From NCBI GenBank assembly GCA_946800325.1, contig OX326960.1:54210855-54274854 (forward strand): a DNA stretch of 64,000 nt, in the 5' to 3' direction. Source of the stretch: Luzula sylvatica. Its lineage: Eukaryota > Streptophyta > Magnoliopsida > Poales > Juncaceae. A program made the position numbers and the translations under genes. Positions 24,070 through 35,020 of the stretch are shown here, piece after piece. Each line of letters starts with the position of its first letter. The stretch's first letter is position 1. A model generated the notes under the pieces. That model was given only the letters and a program-made list of their open reading frames with translations, was not told where the DNA came from and ran no database searches.

Positions 24070-24330
24070 TCGCAGAAATCACGCCTTTCTTTATATATGA
24101 AGACTTGGTATTCTTGGGCACGCGGTAGGCACCGATAACGCAAGCATGGTCCCGCTCGAATGGCTCTAGCGTAACCTGCTCTGCCGGTACCGTCGAATCG
24201 ATACCGTTTGCCTAATACAAAAATATAAGAACCAATTGTTAAATATAACAAAAGAAAAGTCAAATTAATTTGTAGACAATCATTATTATGAAATTACCTT
24301 GATAGAAATGACAAAGTGGCCACCATTTGA
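24070..24330 (-). pseudogene. captured two-exon gene fragment, family unknown
   Basis: On the minus strand one exon reads SNGGHFVISIK and ends at a GT donor (exon edge 24299). After an 87-base intron with an AG acceptor a second exon starts at 24211: [20 protein letters not shown], then [17 protein letters not shown]. Both splice sites and the phase are intact, which is unlikely by chance. A stop codon lies just upstream of the first exon, and the frame ends in a short non-conserved tail. I do not recognise the family. It lies inside a long-TIR element, so I read it as a captured piece of a host gene. Confidence 0.4.
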
Positions 24331-24334
24331 TCAA

Positions 24335-24600
24335 ATAAGTCTAATTGTGCTGAAAATTATCTAAATTTTCTAAAATAAGCTCAAAATAACCCTAATTTGT
24401 TGAAATTTGCTCAAATAAGCCTAAATATGCCGAAAATTTGCTGTAATTTGCTAAAATATGCTCAAAATAACCTTAATTTGCTGGAATTTGCTGCAAATAA
24501 CCCTAATTTGCTGAAATTCCACTAAAACAAGCCTAAATGTGCTGAAATTTCGTTAAATAAACTCTCATTCCACTAAATTTCGTTAAAATCCATTTAATTA
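24335..24600. repeat. degenerate TTTGCT(G)AAAT repeat
   Basis: Variants of AATTTGCTGAAATTTGCTCAAAATAACCCT recur about six times. It is probably low-complexity intron or element DNA. Confidence 0.5.
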
Positions 24601-25569
24601 ACCCTAAATGGGAGAGAAACCTGACCTTCGTGAGAGAGATCTGGACGATCTTCGTGAGCGAGGAGGAGAGCTGACGAGAGAGAGAGTTTGGCGAGAGAGG
24701 AGTCAGAGAGAGAGAGAGAAGTCGGGCTTGTGTGTGAGAGAGAGATGGGTTTGAGAGAGATGATTTATTGGGTTTGGGTTTGAATTTAATTAATGGGTTT
24801 GTATTTAATTAATGGGTTTGAATTTAATATTTTTTAACTGATGACTATGCAGTTAACTAAAAAAATGTCACGTCACAGTGTCACCTCATCAGTTAACTGA
24901 TGACTACGCAGTTAACTGATGGAAGAGGCAAAAGTGAGCAAAATCAAGAGTTCAGAGGATAAAAATAAGTAAATTAAAATTTGGGAGGTAACTTGCATTT
25001 TTTTGAAGAGTTAGGGGGGGGGGACAAAAGTGAGTTTTTTTTTTCTTTGATAAAATATCATGATGAAACTTTTTTGCAACTTACCATGTAACTCGTAGTT
25101 TGTAAAGTATTTATAGATTTTTTTTATTTGTGGACTCTGGATAAAATTTTACGTGTCCAAGATAATTAAACTATAAATGCTAATGATTTAATGATTTAAT
25201 AAAAAATAATAAAAACATTAAATATGGGATTGTTAATTTAGATTTTGTATATATAATATTTGAAACAATAATTTGCCAATGCATAAATGACAACACTTTA
25301 GGTGTTTTTTGGCAGCTTGAATCTTGGCATGGTAATGCCACCTCAACAATTATGAATATTTACTATGTATTATTATAGCTCGGTTCTTTCTTTTTTAAAG
25401 TTTTGCATGCATGTTGAAATTATAATTGATTACTGATGATATTGTTGAAATTATTATTTAAGTATTTTTTATTTATTCTTTCTATAGTATAAATATATGA
25501 AAATATTAATTATGTAGTCGTATGCTAAGATATTTATATGTGCAGCATAATATATTATGCAAGTAAAAG

Positions 25570-25930
25570 GATACATTAATATAATATTATAATTAATATA
25601 ATATTATAATTATTAATCAACATAATTAATATTATAATTATTAATCAATATAATTTATTATATCAATATTATTAATATTATAATTGTTAATCAATATAAT
25701 CAATATTTAATATATTAACATAATTAATATTATAATTATTAATCAATATAATTAATATTATAATTATTTTATACAATAATATTATAATTATTTTATATTG
25801 CAATAATGTTGTATTATAATAATATTATTATTGTTCATCAATCTAATATTATTAAAATAATATTACAATAATAATATAATAATATTTTAATAATATTATT
25901 ATTTTATATCAATTTTAATGAAACATTAAT
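25570..25930. repeat. AT-only tandem repeat (AATATTATAATTATT type)
   Basis: Variants of ATTAATCAATATAATTAATATTATA repeat for about 360 bp with almost no G or C. Confidence 0.8.
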
Positions 25931-25969
25931 TTTACATTTCAAATATCAAAATTTCAAAATTTCAAAATT

Positions 25970-26110
25970 TTATAAACGACCAAACAAAAAGTTATGTTTT
26001 CCATCATCTTATAATTTGGACATCCAAACAATCCGTGGAATTAGTAATTCCATAACTTTTTACTCCTCCATCTTATAATCCAATTCCACTTTTTACTCCT
26101 CCACCTTATA
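25970..26110. mobile_element. dispersed MITE-like repeat, copy 1
   Basis: This block shares CCAAACAAAAAGTTAT, TTATAATTTGGACATCCAAA, CCGTGGAATTAGTAATTCCA and ATAATCCAATTCCACT phrases with 34868-35020, in the same order and orientation. Confidence 0.6.
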
Positions 26111-27102
26111 TTATGCATAATTTACAAAGAAGCCCCTAAAATTACAGACAAACAATAATTACAAAGAAGCCTCTGAAATTTTAAGAAATCCGATTGAGAA
26201 TTAGCTGAGCATCAATTTTCAAAGAAGCCCTTGAATCAATTTAGCCAGATTTAAACATATTACAACAAATTGAACATCAATTGAACATCAATTTAATCAT
26301 ATTTAACCAAATTGAAAGACAAACAAGAAATATGTACAAAGGTAACATCGGTGAACCTAAATCAGTCAAGGAATATTACCTGCTTACTGGCATGACAATA
26401 AACCGGTCAATTAGATTATTATGAATCTTAAATCAGATCTCTGTCGGAGAAAGACGAAGATGTTCCGGCCATTGCAAAGAAATATGAACAAAGGATATTA
26501 ACGCAACCGTTGCAAGAGAAAAAGGTTCCGGACGTTGCAATAAATCAGTCAATTAGTCAAGGAATATGAATAGAGGATATTAGCGCAACCGTTGCAAGAG
26601 TAAGAGGTTTCGACATGTTCGAGCTTTGCCAGAGAAAGAGTTGGATCATGAAACTTCGCCTCATTGTGCTTAATCTGGAAGAAGATAGAGAAGAAAGTTT
26701 AGGGCTTGGTTGGTTATGGAATTTATGATTTATTTGGTTGAGGATAGTGGATTGAGGGGTAAAGGTCATCAGGTTCATGGTTTATTGAGCAGAGGATGGA
26801 TAAATTAGTTAATTGTATTTTTGTAAAGTTTAACTAATTGGATAAATTAGTTACTTGCTTAATTGGTTTATTTAGTAAATTTGATATTAATTATATTTAG
26901 TAGTAATTTGGTAGGAATAAATATGATATTAATCAATTAGAGGAATAAATGAATAAATATGTAATTTATAGGGAGTATTAGGGGGTATTGGAAAAATTTC
27001 CCCTAGAAGATTTGGTGAAATATCGAGCCCTGCTGTGCTCCTCTTCTCCATACGTTTTTTCCATTTCTTGTTAAGATTTGAATTCTTTCGAAGCCATTCA
27101 AA
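26111..27102. other. upstream region of the LPA66-like gene
   Basis: It holds loosely repeated phrases (ACAAAGAAGCCCCT three times near 26.1-26.2 kb; ATATTAGCGCAACCGTTGCA twice near 26.5-26.6 kb). The leader of the PPR gene probably lies in the last ~150 bases. No coding exon is supported. Confidence 0.4.
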
Positions 27103-29025
27103 ATGGTTACAATGCTCTTAAGCTCACTTCCTTCAACACCCTTCGACAACTCTGATGGCCATTCTCCATCGTCTCTCTCGTCGTGTCCCATTTTACCCTC
27201 CCTCAAATCCACCAAAACCTTGAAAGTACTCAAGCCTCTCCATGCCATGGCAATCAAATCGGGTCAAATTAACGACGCATTAGTATCTGCTGAAGTATTA
27301 CGGTGTGCTGCTTTGTCAAATGACCGCGACCTCGTGTACGCCCTCAAAGTGTTCTCCAAAATGCCTGAACCAAATCTCTTCTCATGGAACACAATCATTC
27401 GTGCCCTGGCCGAGAGTGAACATCACCACTCGAAAGCCATTGAATTCCTCTGCGATATGCTTCATTCGGACTGTTTACCTCCCAACCAGTACACATACCC
27501 ATCCGTGCTAAAGGCATGCGCACATGCAGAATTGATACACACAGGGAAGGCTATTCATGGACAAGTTATTAAGTTGTGTATGACCCATCATGAATTTATT
27601 CTAACCAACTTAGTAAGGATGTACTCTCTATGTGGTTTCATGCAAGATGCTGAGATTTTGGTGCAAAAATCCTTTCTAGAGCAAAATAACGACGCATATG
27701 TTATATTACGCAATGTTCTGCTTGATGGGTATTTCAGATTGGGAATGGTCGACCATGCACAGAAATTGTTCGACGAAATGCCAAATAAAAGCGTGGTTAG
27801 TTGGAACAGTATGACAGCTAAATATGCCCAAATTGGTCGATTCAAAGAAGCCATTGAAGTATTTCGAGCCATGCAAATAAAAGGCGTCAAGCCAAATTAT
27901 GTAAGTTTGGTCAGTGTTCTTCCTGCTATATCTGGTCTCGGTGCACTCGAACTAGGCAAACGGGTCCATTTATATGCCCAAAAAAATAACATCCATTTTG
28001 ATGGTGTCCTTCCCTCAGCAATAATAGACATGTATTCTAAATGCGGTAATATCGAAAAGGCAATTCAGTTTTTCGAAGAATTACCAAATAAAAATTGCCC
28101 AATTGCATGGTCTACACTAATTACAGGGCTAGCACTACATGGCCAAGCTGAAAAAGCATTTCTCTATTTTGCAATGATGGAGAATTGCAGAGTAGTTCCT
28201 AACGACGTGGTATTCATTGGGCTATTAAATGCTTGTAGCCATACGGGTTCAATCGACCAAGGCAAGTCATGCTTTGACCAAATGGTCACTGAATATAAAA
28301 TCCGGCCACGAATCGAACACTTCACGTGCATCGTTGACATGTTAGGTCGAGCCGGTTTAATTTCCGAGGCCGAAAATTTCGTAAATTCAATGCCTATAGA
28401 GCCGGACGACGTGATATATAAATCTTTACTTTCGGCTTGTAAGCTACATGGTGAAATTGGTGTGGCTAAACGTGTAGCGAATAGGCTATTAGAATTCGCC
28501 CCTAAAGATGCTGGTTGTTACATTCTTTTGTCGAATATATACGCCTCTTTAAAAGATTGGGACTCCATGGCTAGGGTTAGGTTAAAAATGAAAGAGCTCG
28601 ACATTAGAAAAGACCCAGGTTGTAGTTGGATTAATATCGATGGTGAAACGCACGAGTTTTTAGTAGAAGATAATAAACATCCAAAGAGAAACGAGATTTA
28701 TAAAATGTTAAATGAGATTGGTAATAAGTTAAAAAATGAAGGGTATGTTGCGGACACGTCACAAGTGCTGGTTAACATTGACGAGGAGGAAAAGAAGGAA
28801 AATGCGTTATTGCGTCATAGCGAGAAAATTGCGATTGCATTTGGGTTGATTAGTACCAAGGAAAGGACCGTTTTGCGAGTGGTGAAGAACTTGAGGGTTT
28901 GTGTGGATTGTCATTCTTCGATTAAGCTCGTATCGAAGCTTTATAATAGGCGCATCGTGGTACGGGATAGGAATCGGTTTCACCATTTTGAGAATGGGTC
29001 TTGTTCTTGCAATGATTATTGGTGA
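27103..29025 (+). CDS. LPA66: PLS-DYW pentatricopeptide repeat protein, LPA66-like RNA editing factor
   Basis: Intronless, 640 aa, as usual for PLS-class PPR genes. Sequence-specific RNA-binding protein of an organelle. About ten PPR repeats (for example MPEPNLFSWNTIIRALAESE, MPNKSVVSWNSMTAKYAQIG) are followed by E/E+ motifs and a full DYW deaminase domain at the C terminus. The active-site HSE is at 572-574, CVDC at 600-603, and the protein ends CSCNDYW. The length and long remembered stretches (RPNYVTLVSVLPAISRLG-like, KDPGCSWINIDG, EEDKENVLHYHSEKIA-like) match Arabidopsis LPA66 (At5g48910), which is needed to edit plastid psbF. The N terminus is Ser/Pro-rich, plausible as a transit peptide. 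A convergent cupin gene begins its 3' end 160 bp downstream. A closely related paralogue remains possible. Confidence 0.9.
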   Translation: MVTMLLSSLPSTPFDNSDGHSPSSLSSCPILPSLKSTKTLKVLKPLHAMAIKSGQINDALVSAEVLRCAALSNDRDLVYALKVFSKMPEPNLFSWNTIIRALAESEHHHSKAIEFLCDMLHSDCLPPNQYTYPSVLKACAHAELIHTGKAIHGQVIKLCMTHHEFILTNLVRMYSLCGFMQDAEILVQKSFLEQNNDAYVILRNVLLDGYFRLGMVDHAQKLFDEMPNKSVVSWNSMTAKYAQIGRFKEAIEVFRAMQIKGVKPNYVSLVSVLPAISGLGALELGKRVHLYAQKNNIHFDGVLPSAIIDMYSKCGNIEKAIQFFEELPNKNCPIAWSTLITGLALHGQAEKAFLYFAMMENCRVVPNDVVFIGLLNACSHTGSIDQGKSCFDQMVTEYKIRPRIEHFTCIVDMLGRAGLISEAENFVNSMPIEPDDVIYKSLLSACKLHGEIGVAKRVANRLLEFAPKDAGCYILLSNIYASLKDWDSMARVRLKMKELDIRKDPGCSWINIDGETHEFLVEDNKHPKRNEIYKMLNEIGNKLKNEGYVADTSQVLVNIDEEEKKENALLRHSEKIAIAFGLISTKERTVLRVVKNLRVCVDCHSSIKLVSKLYNRRIVVRDRNRFHHFENGSCSCNDYW

Positions 29026-29186
29026 TCTTTATTAAATTAAACATGTACCTTTTTTTTTTTTTCATACTTCTGTAAAGAATCAATCTAGTAGATATAATAC
29101 TTGATAAAGATTAGATCCATCTAAATTTGGAATGATTCACCATTATGGTTTAACAGCATTTTAAAGTATCACACAAAACTCAAAAT

Positions 29187-30029
29187 TTAAGGAATGAGAA
29201 AGTTAATAAAAAGCTCGGCATGAGGAGCTAAAGTTTTGATCTGATCCCGAGTTGCCAGCTCATCATCCTCGAACTGATATGCCGGTGCACATGTGACTCC
29301 GACCAAACAGTAATGTAAGTCGGTATCTCTGACGGGTGCTTTGTTAAGCTTGCTCCCGTCAGACGAAAACATTTCCAAATCGCGAGTTGGAAATGCACCG
29401 AACCACACATTCGGTGGAACCGTGTATTGGGGTCGTTGACCTGCTTCGATATCCGGGCCCACCACCATCAGTTTGGTATCGCCATTGTCGTGTACTTCAA
29501 ATACCTGAAAATTTCAAAAATAGATAAATTGTTTTCATTTCATAGCTTCATTTCTGTGTATAATAAGAATGCAATTTTGCAATAGTGAGAAGGAAATTTT
29601 TGACACGAACCGTGAGGGATTCGCCCATGTAATAATGCCAGGTCTCGGCGCACGGAATGCGATGCAGGTGAACGGTCCCTCCTGAGGGCAGGAGAAAGTA
29701 TATGGCACTGCTCACTGCTCGATCCACCTTGTCTATAATGCATTTTATTAGCATTTGATTGACAAATAGGCATTACTGTTACTTCTGAGGCGTGATTAGT
29801 AGAAGTAATTACGATTAAGGAAAGTAATTAAGGAATAACCGTGGATCTTCGTCTAGGAAGAAACAAGAAGAAAATTGAAAGATAAAGGAAGCATACAAAG
29901 GGGCGTGAGCTGAGATCTGGAGAGAGTGATGGAGGAATCTCTGAAGGTCTCTCCATAGAAACCACCATGTGGATGCGGCTTCAGGTCTAGGGTTCCTACT
30001 ATCTCCGATGCCTTCTTTGTCAGATCCAT
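29187..30029 (-). CDS. DUF985 (Cupin_5) RmlC-like cupin protein
   Basis: Three exons on the minus strand: 30029-29897, 29732-29611 and 29504-29187, giving 190 aa. It starts MDLTKKASEIVGTLDLKPHP. The single-domain cupin carries the family signatures HPHGGFYGETFRDS (about 20-33), YKVDRAVSSAIYFLLPSG (45-62), LHRIPCAETWHYYMGESLT and GQRPQYTVPPNVWFGAFPT, and near the C terminus CAPAYQFEDDELA. The Tyr codon at the first junction (T|AC) is split. The His residues of LHRI and the ETWHYY block are probably the metal or ligand site. Biochemical role in plants is not established, as far as I know; bacterial relatives are small sugar-epimerase-like cupins. No targeting signal is evident. Confidence 0.85.
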
Positions 30030-30724
30030 CTGGCAAAGCTCAGACTTGAGAGTGAGAGTGAGGGGGAAGGGAAATGAACAAGAGAATTCGAATCCAAGAC
30101 TTCAAATCCCTGATTCCAGCAAATGAAACCAGGGATTCCAGAAAACTCGAGATTCGAAATACTGGAAAAAGGTGCACTGTTATTTAGCACATTAAAGAAA
30201 TTGAAAGTGCCCCAAGAAGAGAGTATCTATGCCCTGTGGCCACAAAATCCAAACACAAATGTTTGATTTGAGAGTTTATGCATGACTAATTGATGTTATT
30301 GAACTGGGAAGCGCTATTTTTGTTGGATGGACTTATATGTAAAATATTATGTGTTGTAATATTGTCATTTAAATGTTTATAATATAGTGATCAATTTTAG
30401 TTATAAAATTAAGCATTAAATGTGTCAAATATGTTGTGGACCTTTGATGTGTAGAACATTGGGGGTGGTGATTTTATTTTCTATGATGGGCTGAATTAGA
30501 AGATCCACATTAGGAGCCCAAAAAATATGTCTTTGTGAAAAGATGCCTCGTGGCTATATGAGCAATTTGGTCCCAAGTACATATGATCATGGAGATAATG
30601 TTCCATTCTTGAATCTGCCCCATTAAGATGAAAGAGAGATCCATTAGAGAAAATCAAAAAGACTCTAAATTGGACATCATAAAGTACTTGGAATCCATTC
30701 TTGCAATTAAGGCTTCATGAACGC

Positions 30725-30815
30725 AACAACGGTGATGGCGTGACACCGATTCGGACGGATTCCGTATGCGGGGTGATGGCGTGACATCGATTCAGACGGA
30801 TTCCATATGCTTCCG
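30725..30815. repeat. two tandem ~43-bp units
   Basis: GGTGATGGCGTGACACCGAT plus the following CGGACGGATTCCGTATGC is repeated directly with three or four changes. A GC-rich inverted repeat (GGGGCGG ... CCGCCCC, 30923-30954) follows about 110 bases on. Confidence 0.7.
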
Positions 30816-31610
30816 CATACGGTTAAGGTACGGTTTTGATTAAGTTTATTCGGTTGAATTCACATAGTTATTACGGTCCGTTTGTACGGGCAAATTTATT
30901 TTAATTTATTTATTTTAATTACGGGGCGGTGCCGGATCGTTGACGCCGCCCCAACAATTTCTAGAGCTGGTATTTCTGAATCTAGAACAACTATATCAAA
31001 ATCTCCAAAATACCCTTTTCTATTCATGGAATGTATTTATAAGACTCTCATATATTAATTTGTTAATTATATATATCTTAATTAATCTATTAAAAATAAA
31101 AAGTAACATCAACTTGAATAATTAAAGATTTATCTTGATCCATCATATTCTCTATATTTGACTTAACATCAATATACATAACATACCTTCATTGTGGAAA
31201 TGGAGTTATTTTGTTTTCTCGCGGTTGCAACTCTATGGAAATAAGCCGAGTTATTATCACCCAATTTTAATCATTTATTTGATGATCTTTGATGTCATTT
31301 GGCTTCGTTATTGTTAGAAATTCCGTATATGGATTTTCTTAGGGGAAATTTTTTAGATGTAACCAAGTTTTTAAACTTTATACCCGAAATAACCAAGTTT
31401 TGAACATAATTCTCAAAATGTCTTTTGCGGGGTACCATTCAGCGCCTTTTTTAAATAGCGGGGAACCATTCAGCGCCTTTGTTTACCGAGTAATTAAGGC
31501 AGTTAAATAAAGGCGCCGAATGAAACAGCGCCAAGCGCTGAATGAATCAGCGCCAAGCGCTGAATGAATCAGCGCCATTTCAAGATATTTTAAAAAAAAA
31601 AATTATTCCA

Positions 31611-32018
31611 CTCCAAGATGTACCCGCCGAATTCTCCATTATTTAGTTATTACGTTCAATTATATTGATAATTAAGATATACAATTAAATATTCAGTAAA
31701 ATTTATTCAAATTTATGAATTTGAATGAATATTAATTATGTATTAAGTTAACAGCTAATATGTAATGGTTATTATTTTAATTAAATATACGAATCGAAAT
31801 TATTCAAATTTTATCATAACATTTCTATGTTATAATTAATATGTTTAATTAAAATTATAACCAGTACATGTTAGCTGTTAACTTAATATGTAATTAATAA
31901 TTGTTCGAATTCATAAATTTGAATAAATTTTACTGAATATTTAATTATATATCTTAATTATCAATATAATTGAACGTAATAACTAAACAAAGGAGAATTC
32001 GGCGGGTACATTTTGGAG
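31611..32018. repeat. internal palindrome 1 of the Mutator-family element
   Basis: It begins CTCCAAGATGTACCCGCCGA and ends with GAATTCGGCGGGTACATTTT GGAG, its inverted counterpart. The two halves pair along their length (TTAGTTATTACGTTCAATTA versus its complement). Confidence 0.8.
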
Positions 32019-32095
32019 AAAATTAATTTTTTTATTTTTAATATCTGACATACACACGTGACCATGTGGAAAAAATATGTAAAAAAATTAAACCC

Positions 32096-32503
32096 CTCCA
32101 AAGTGTACACGCCGAGTTCTCCATTATTTAGTTATTACGTTCAATTATATTGATAATTAAGATATATAATTAAATATTCAGTAAAATTTATTCAAATTTA
32201 TGAATTCGAACAATTATTAATTATATATTAAGTTAACAACTAACATGTACTAGTTATTATTTTAATTAAATATACTAATTATGACATAGAGTAGTTATGG
32301 TAAAATTTGGATAATTTCGATTCGTTTATTTAATTAAAATGATAACCAGTACATGTTAGCTGTTAACTTAATCCATAATTAATAATTGTTCGAATTCATA
32401 AATTTGAATAAATTTTACTGAATATTTAATTATATATCTTAATTATGAATATAATTGAACGTAATAACTAAATAATGGAGAATTCGGCGTGTACACTTTG
32501 GAG
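32096..32503. repeat. internal palindrome 2
   Basis: Same design as palindrome 1: CTCCAAAGTGTACACGCCGA at the start and GAATTCGGCGTGTACACTTT at the end. It is about 408 bp, on a ~480-bp period. Confidence 0.8.
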
Positions 32504-32575
32504 GGGTTTAATTTTTTTTTTTAATATCACACACTGACATACTGTTTGAAAATAAGATTTAAAAAAATTATTCAA

Positions 32576-32983
32576 CTCCAAGATGTACCTGCCGAATTCT
32601 CCATTATTTAGTTATTACGTTCAATTATATTGATAATTAAGATATATAATTAAATATTCAGTAAAATTTATTCAAATTTATGAATTCGAATAATTATTAA
32701 TTTTGGATTAAGTTAACAGCTAACATGTGCTGGTTATCATTTTAATTAAATATACTAATTATAACATAGGAATGTTATGATAAAATTTGGATAATTTTGA
32801 TTAGTATATTTAATTAAAATAATAACCTTTACATATTAGCTGTTAATTTAATACATAATTAATATTCATTCAAATTCATAAATTTGAATAAATTTTACTG
32901 AATATTTAATTGTATATCTTAATTATCAATATAATTGAACGTAATAACTAAATAATGGAGAATTCGGTGGGTACATCTTGGAG
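32576..32983. repeat. internal palindrome 3
   Basis: Same design again: CTCCAAGATGTACCTGCCGA ... GAATTCGGTGGGTACATCTT. Its right end also pairs with the left end of palindrome 1, so the three units are enclosed by the larger palindrome. Confidence 0.8.
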
Positions 32984-33580
32984 TGGAATACATTTTTTTT
33001 TTAAATATCTTGAAATGGCGCTGTTTCATTCGTCGCCTTTATTTAACTGCCTTAATTACTCGGTAAACAAAGGCGCTGAATGGTTCCCCGCTATTTAAAA
33101 AAGACGCTGAATGGTAACCCGCAAAAGACATTTTGAGAATTATGTTCAAAACTTGGTTATTTCGGGTATAAAGTTTAAAAACTTGGTTACATCTAAAAAA
33201 TTTCCTTTCTTAGGGTGATTCTAAGTTGGGATTCTTCCGACGATAAGGGGCGTGATTCTTCGGCTCGGTCCAAAGATTGGAGAATTGAGTTTAGAGCTTT
33301 TTAATGAAGATTCGTTATTTTTGAATTTGTTATTGGCCCAAGAAGATGGGGCTTTTTTTGAGTTGGAGAGTTTAACCAAATTGTAGAGAGGATTTCTTTA
33401 GGTTCGGTGTAATGTAACCAAAATCTTTCAAATTTGAAAGCTCTCTTACTGTTTGGCACAAGGAATTTTGAGACGAGCCGGATTTTTTAATTCCGCTCAA
33501 TTGACATTCTTTGTTTGGTTGTCACGTACATGAAAGAATGAGAAGATGCTCCACTTTTTTTCTTCTACTAAGATTCTCCA

Positions 33581-33653
33581 TTTTGGCGCTCGCAGAAAAG
33601 CTGGAGCGAAAATTTCCCGCAAAATCTCTTGGCGCTAATAATACCCATAAATA
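33581..33653 (+). promoter_or_regulatory. promoter-like stretch with two E2F sites and a TATA box
   Basis: TTTTGGCGC (33581-33589) and TTTCCCGC (33613-33620) both fit the plant E2F consensus TTTSSCGC. TTGGCGCTAA follows at 33629, then ATAAATA (33647-33653) and a CT-rich leader (TTCTCTCTCTCCTCTCTCC). This is the arrangement of replication-gene promoters. Downstream I find only a short ATG frame at 33796 (MASPLLSGMYVG) with a possible GT donor, and no recognised gene. Confidence 0.5.
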
Positions 33654-34560
33654 CCTTCTCTCTCTCCTCTCTCCAATCCCTAATCTTCGCACAAAACCCT
33701 TCTCTCCTCTCTTTCAGTAGGCTGCCTCCTCTTCATTTCTCTGTGTTTGTCTTCTCTACCTTCTCTCGACATGTTCTTTTAATCGAATCCCTTCAATGGC
33801 CTCGCCTCTCCTTTCAGGCATGTATGTAGGTACGTGTGTTTTTTCTGATTGAAATCCCTTCTTTGAATTCTTGTCTGATTTGTTAGAAGAAATAGTCTTA
33901 CATCTCAGGTTGAGTAATTATATTTCTTGATTGAACGTTTTGAGTAATTATGAGTATAAGTATGCAGTAGTTTTGGCTACTGTGTCTTGATTTGGCTACT
34001 GATTTTAATCTCTCGTATTTGTGTTTATTCTCCTTCTATTTCATGGCTTGTGCACGATTTGTGTCTAATATTCTCTTCATGGTTCATTGATTCTTAATTT
34101 GAGGCAAATTGATGTCTTTGTTGGTTAAATTGATCATATATCTCTACGAGGTATGATGTATATATATTCTATTTAGCTCTAATAAGTTTTTGTTTCATTT
34201 AATTTGGGGCTGATGCATATATTCAATTTGTTTTTGTTTTATTTGGGGCTGATGCACATGTACACTTGATGCATATATTCAATTTGGGACTGATGAACGA
34301 GTACACTATTCATATATGTGTTTTTGTTTTATTTTATCATCATCCGTTTAATTTTTTTTTCTGATGAATTGTGTATTTGTCCTTGTTTGCAGATGAATTA
34401 GAGTGACATGGTTTTGTGAAAGACAATACAGTGATACCATGAATTAGAGTAATCAATATTTTACTGGTATATTTGATTTTGTTTCGGTGTTTGTTATGCT
34501 GATAAGTGAAATTTATTTGATGTCGTTTCGATCTCTATTGCAAGATATTCTATCAATTGG
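33654..34560 (+). other. possible transcript remnant downstream of the E2F promoter
   Basis: A CT-rich leader is followed by T-rich, intron-like DNA. A good acceptor (CCTTGTTTGCAG, ending about 34392) precedes ATGAATTAGAGTGACATGG, which has an early stop. It could be a non-coding RNA or the 5' remnant of a cell-cycle gene whose body was lost. No protein is supported. Confidence 0.3.
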
Positions 34561-34867
34561 CTTAAAAAATAGGATCAATATATGTGTGAATGAGAATTGA
34601 ATGAGTCATATATTTGAAAAATGTGATTTATAATTGTATATTATTCATAATTAAATTTTGATTTTTTTTGCAAATTAATAGATATTAATCATAATTTTGT
34701 GCTTTAATATGATTTAGACTATGATCATGTTATTTTTTTTAGAATATAAAATAACATAATTTATTGAGAAAGCACGAGATTAATTAAACATAATATATGG
34801 TGAATTATATTTTTAAACACTCATAACTAATTGTAATTTTTTTCATCATAACTATATCATAATTCTG

Positions 34868-35020
34868 TTTTTTCAAACAACCAAACAAAAAATTATACTT
34901 TCCAGTATTTTATAATTTAGACATCCAAACAAACTGTGGAATTAATAATTCCAGAACTTTTTTCTCCTCCACCTTGTAATCCAATTCCACTCTACTAATT
35001 CCGCTTGCCAAACGGCCTAG
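34868..35020. mobile_element. dispersed MITE-like repeat, copy 2
   Basis: Same phrases as 25970-26110 in the same order. It ends AATTCCGCTTGCCAAACGGC, which resembles a hAT- or Harbinger-type MITE terminus. Confidence 0.55.

Larger units (their letters stand above)
22227..25050. mobile_element. 2.8-kb long-TIR element with apparent gene capture
   Basis: The left terminus (AAAGAAAAAAACTCATTTTT, then TTGATTTTGTTCACTTTTG and CAGTTAACTG) and the right terminus (CAGTTAACTGATGG, CAAAAGTGAGCAAAATCAA, then TGAGTTTTTTTTTCTTTGAT) are inverted repeats of about 190 bp. The inside has CT-rich, leader-like DNA at both ends and a two-exon fragment at 24.1-24.33 kb. It directly abuts the Helitron-like element. 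TGATA at both ends may be a 5-bp duplication, but this is weak. Confidence 0.55.
31344..33205. mobile_element. 1.86-kb Mutator-family element built of nested palindromes, 9-bp TSD
   Basis: TTTCTTAGG lies directly outside both ends (31335-31343 and 33206-33214), an exact 9-bp duplication typical of Mutator-like elements. Termini start GGAAATTTTTTAGATGTAAC and are inverted over at least 260 bp, through GTCTTTTGCGGG and GCGCCTTTGTTTACCGAG. Between them sit three ~408-bp palindromes. The left arm carries two extra ~22-bp AAGCGCTGAATGAATCAGCG units. It has no coding capacity. The ends resemble those of the 13704-19857 element, its possible autonomous relative. Confidence 0.85.

Noticed and set aside
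24600..24830. Separate gene leader with GAGA tracts
   Set aside because: It mirrors CT-rich DNA at 22.56-22.80 kb and lies just inside the right terminus of the long-TIR element, so it is part of that element.
30921..30956. GC-rich hairpin as a transcription terminator
   Set aside because: Plant nuclear genes do not use such terminators and no gene ends here.
31344..33205. CRISPR-like or satellite array
   Set aside because: The repeats are long palindromes bounded by terminal inverted repeats and a target duplication, so a transposon explains them.
33511..33829. Short frames near the E2F sites
   Set aside because: They cover promoter and leader DNA; codon use is not protein-like and no family is recognised. 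The region is kept only as a promoter-like feature.
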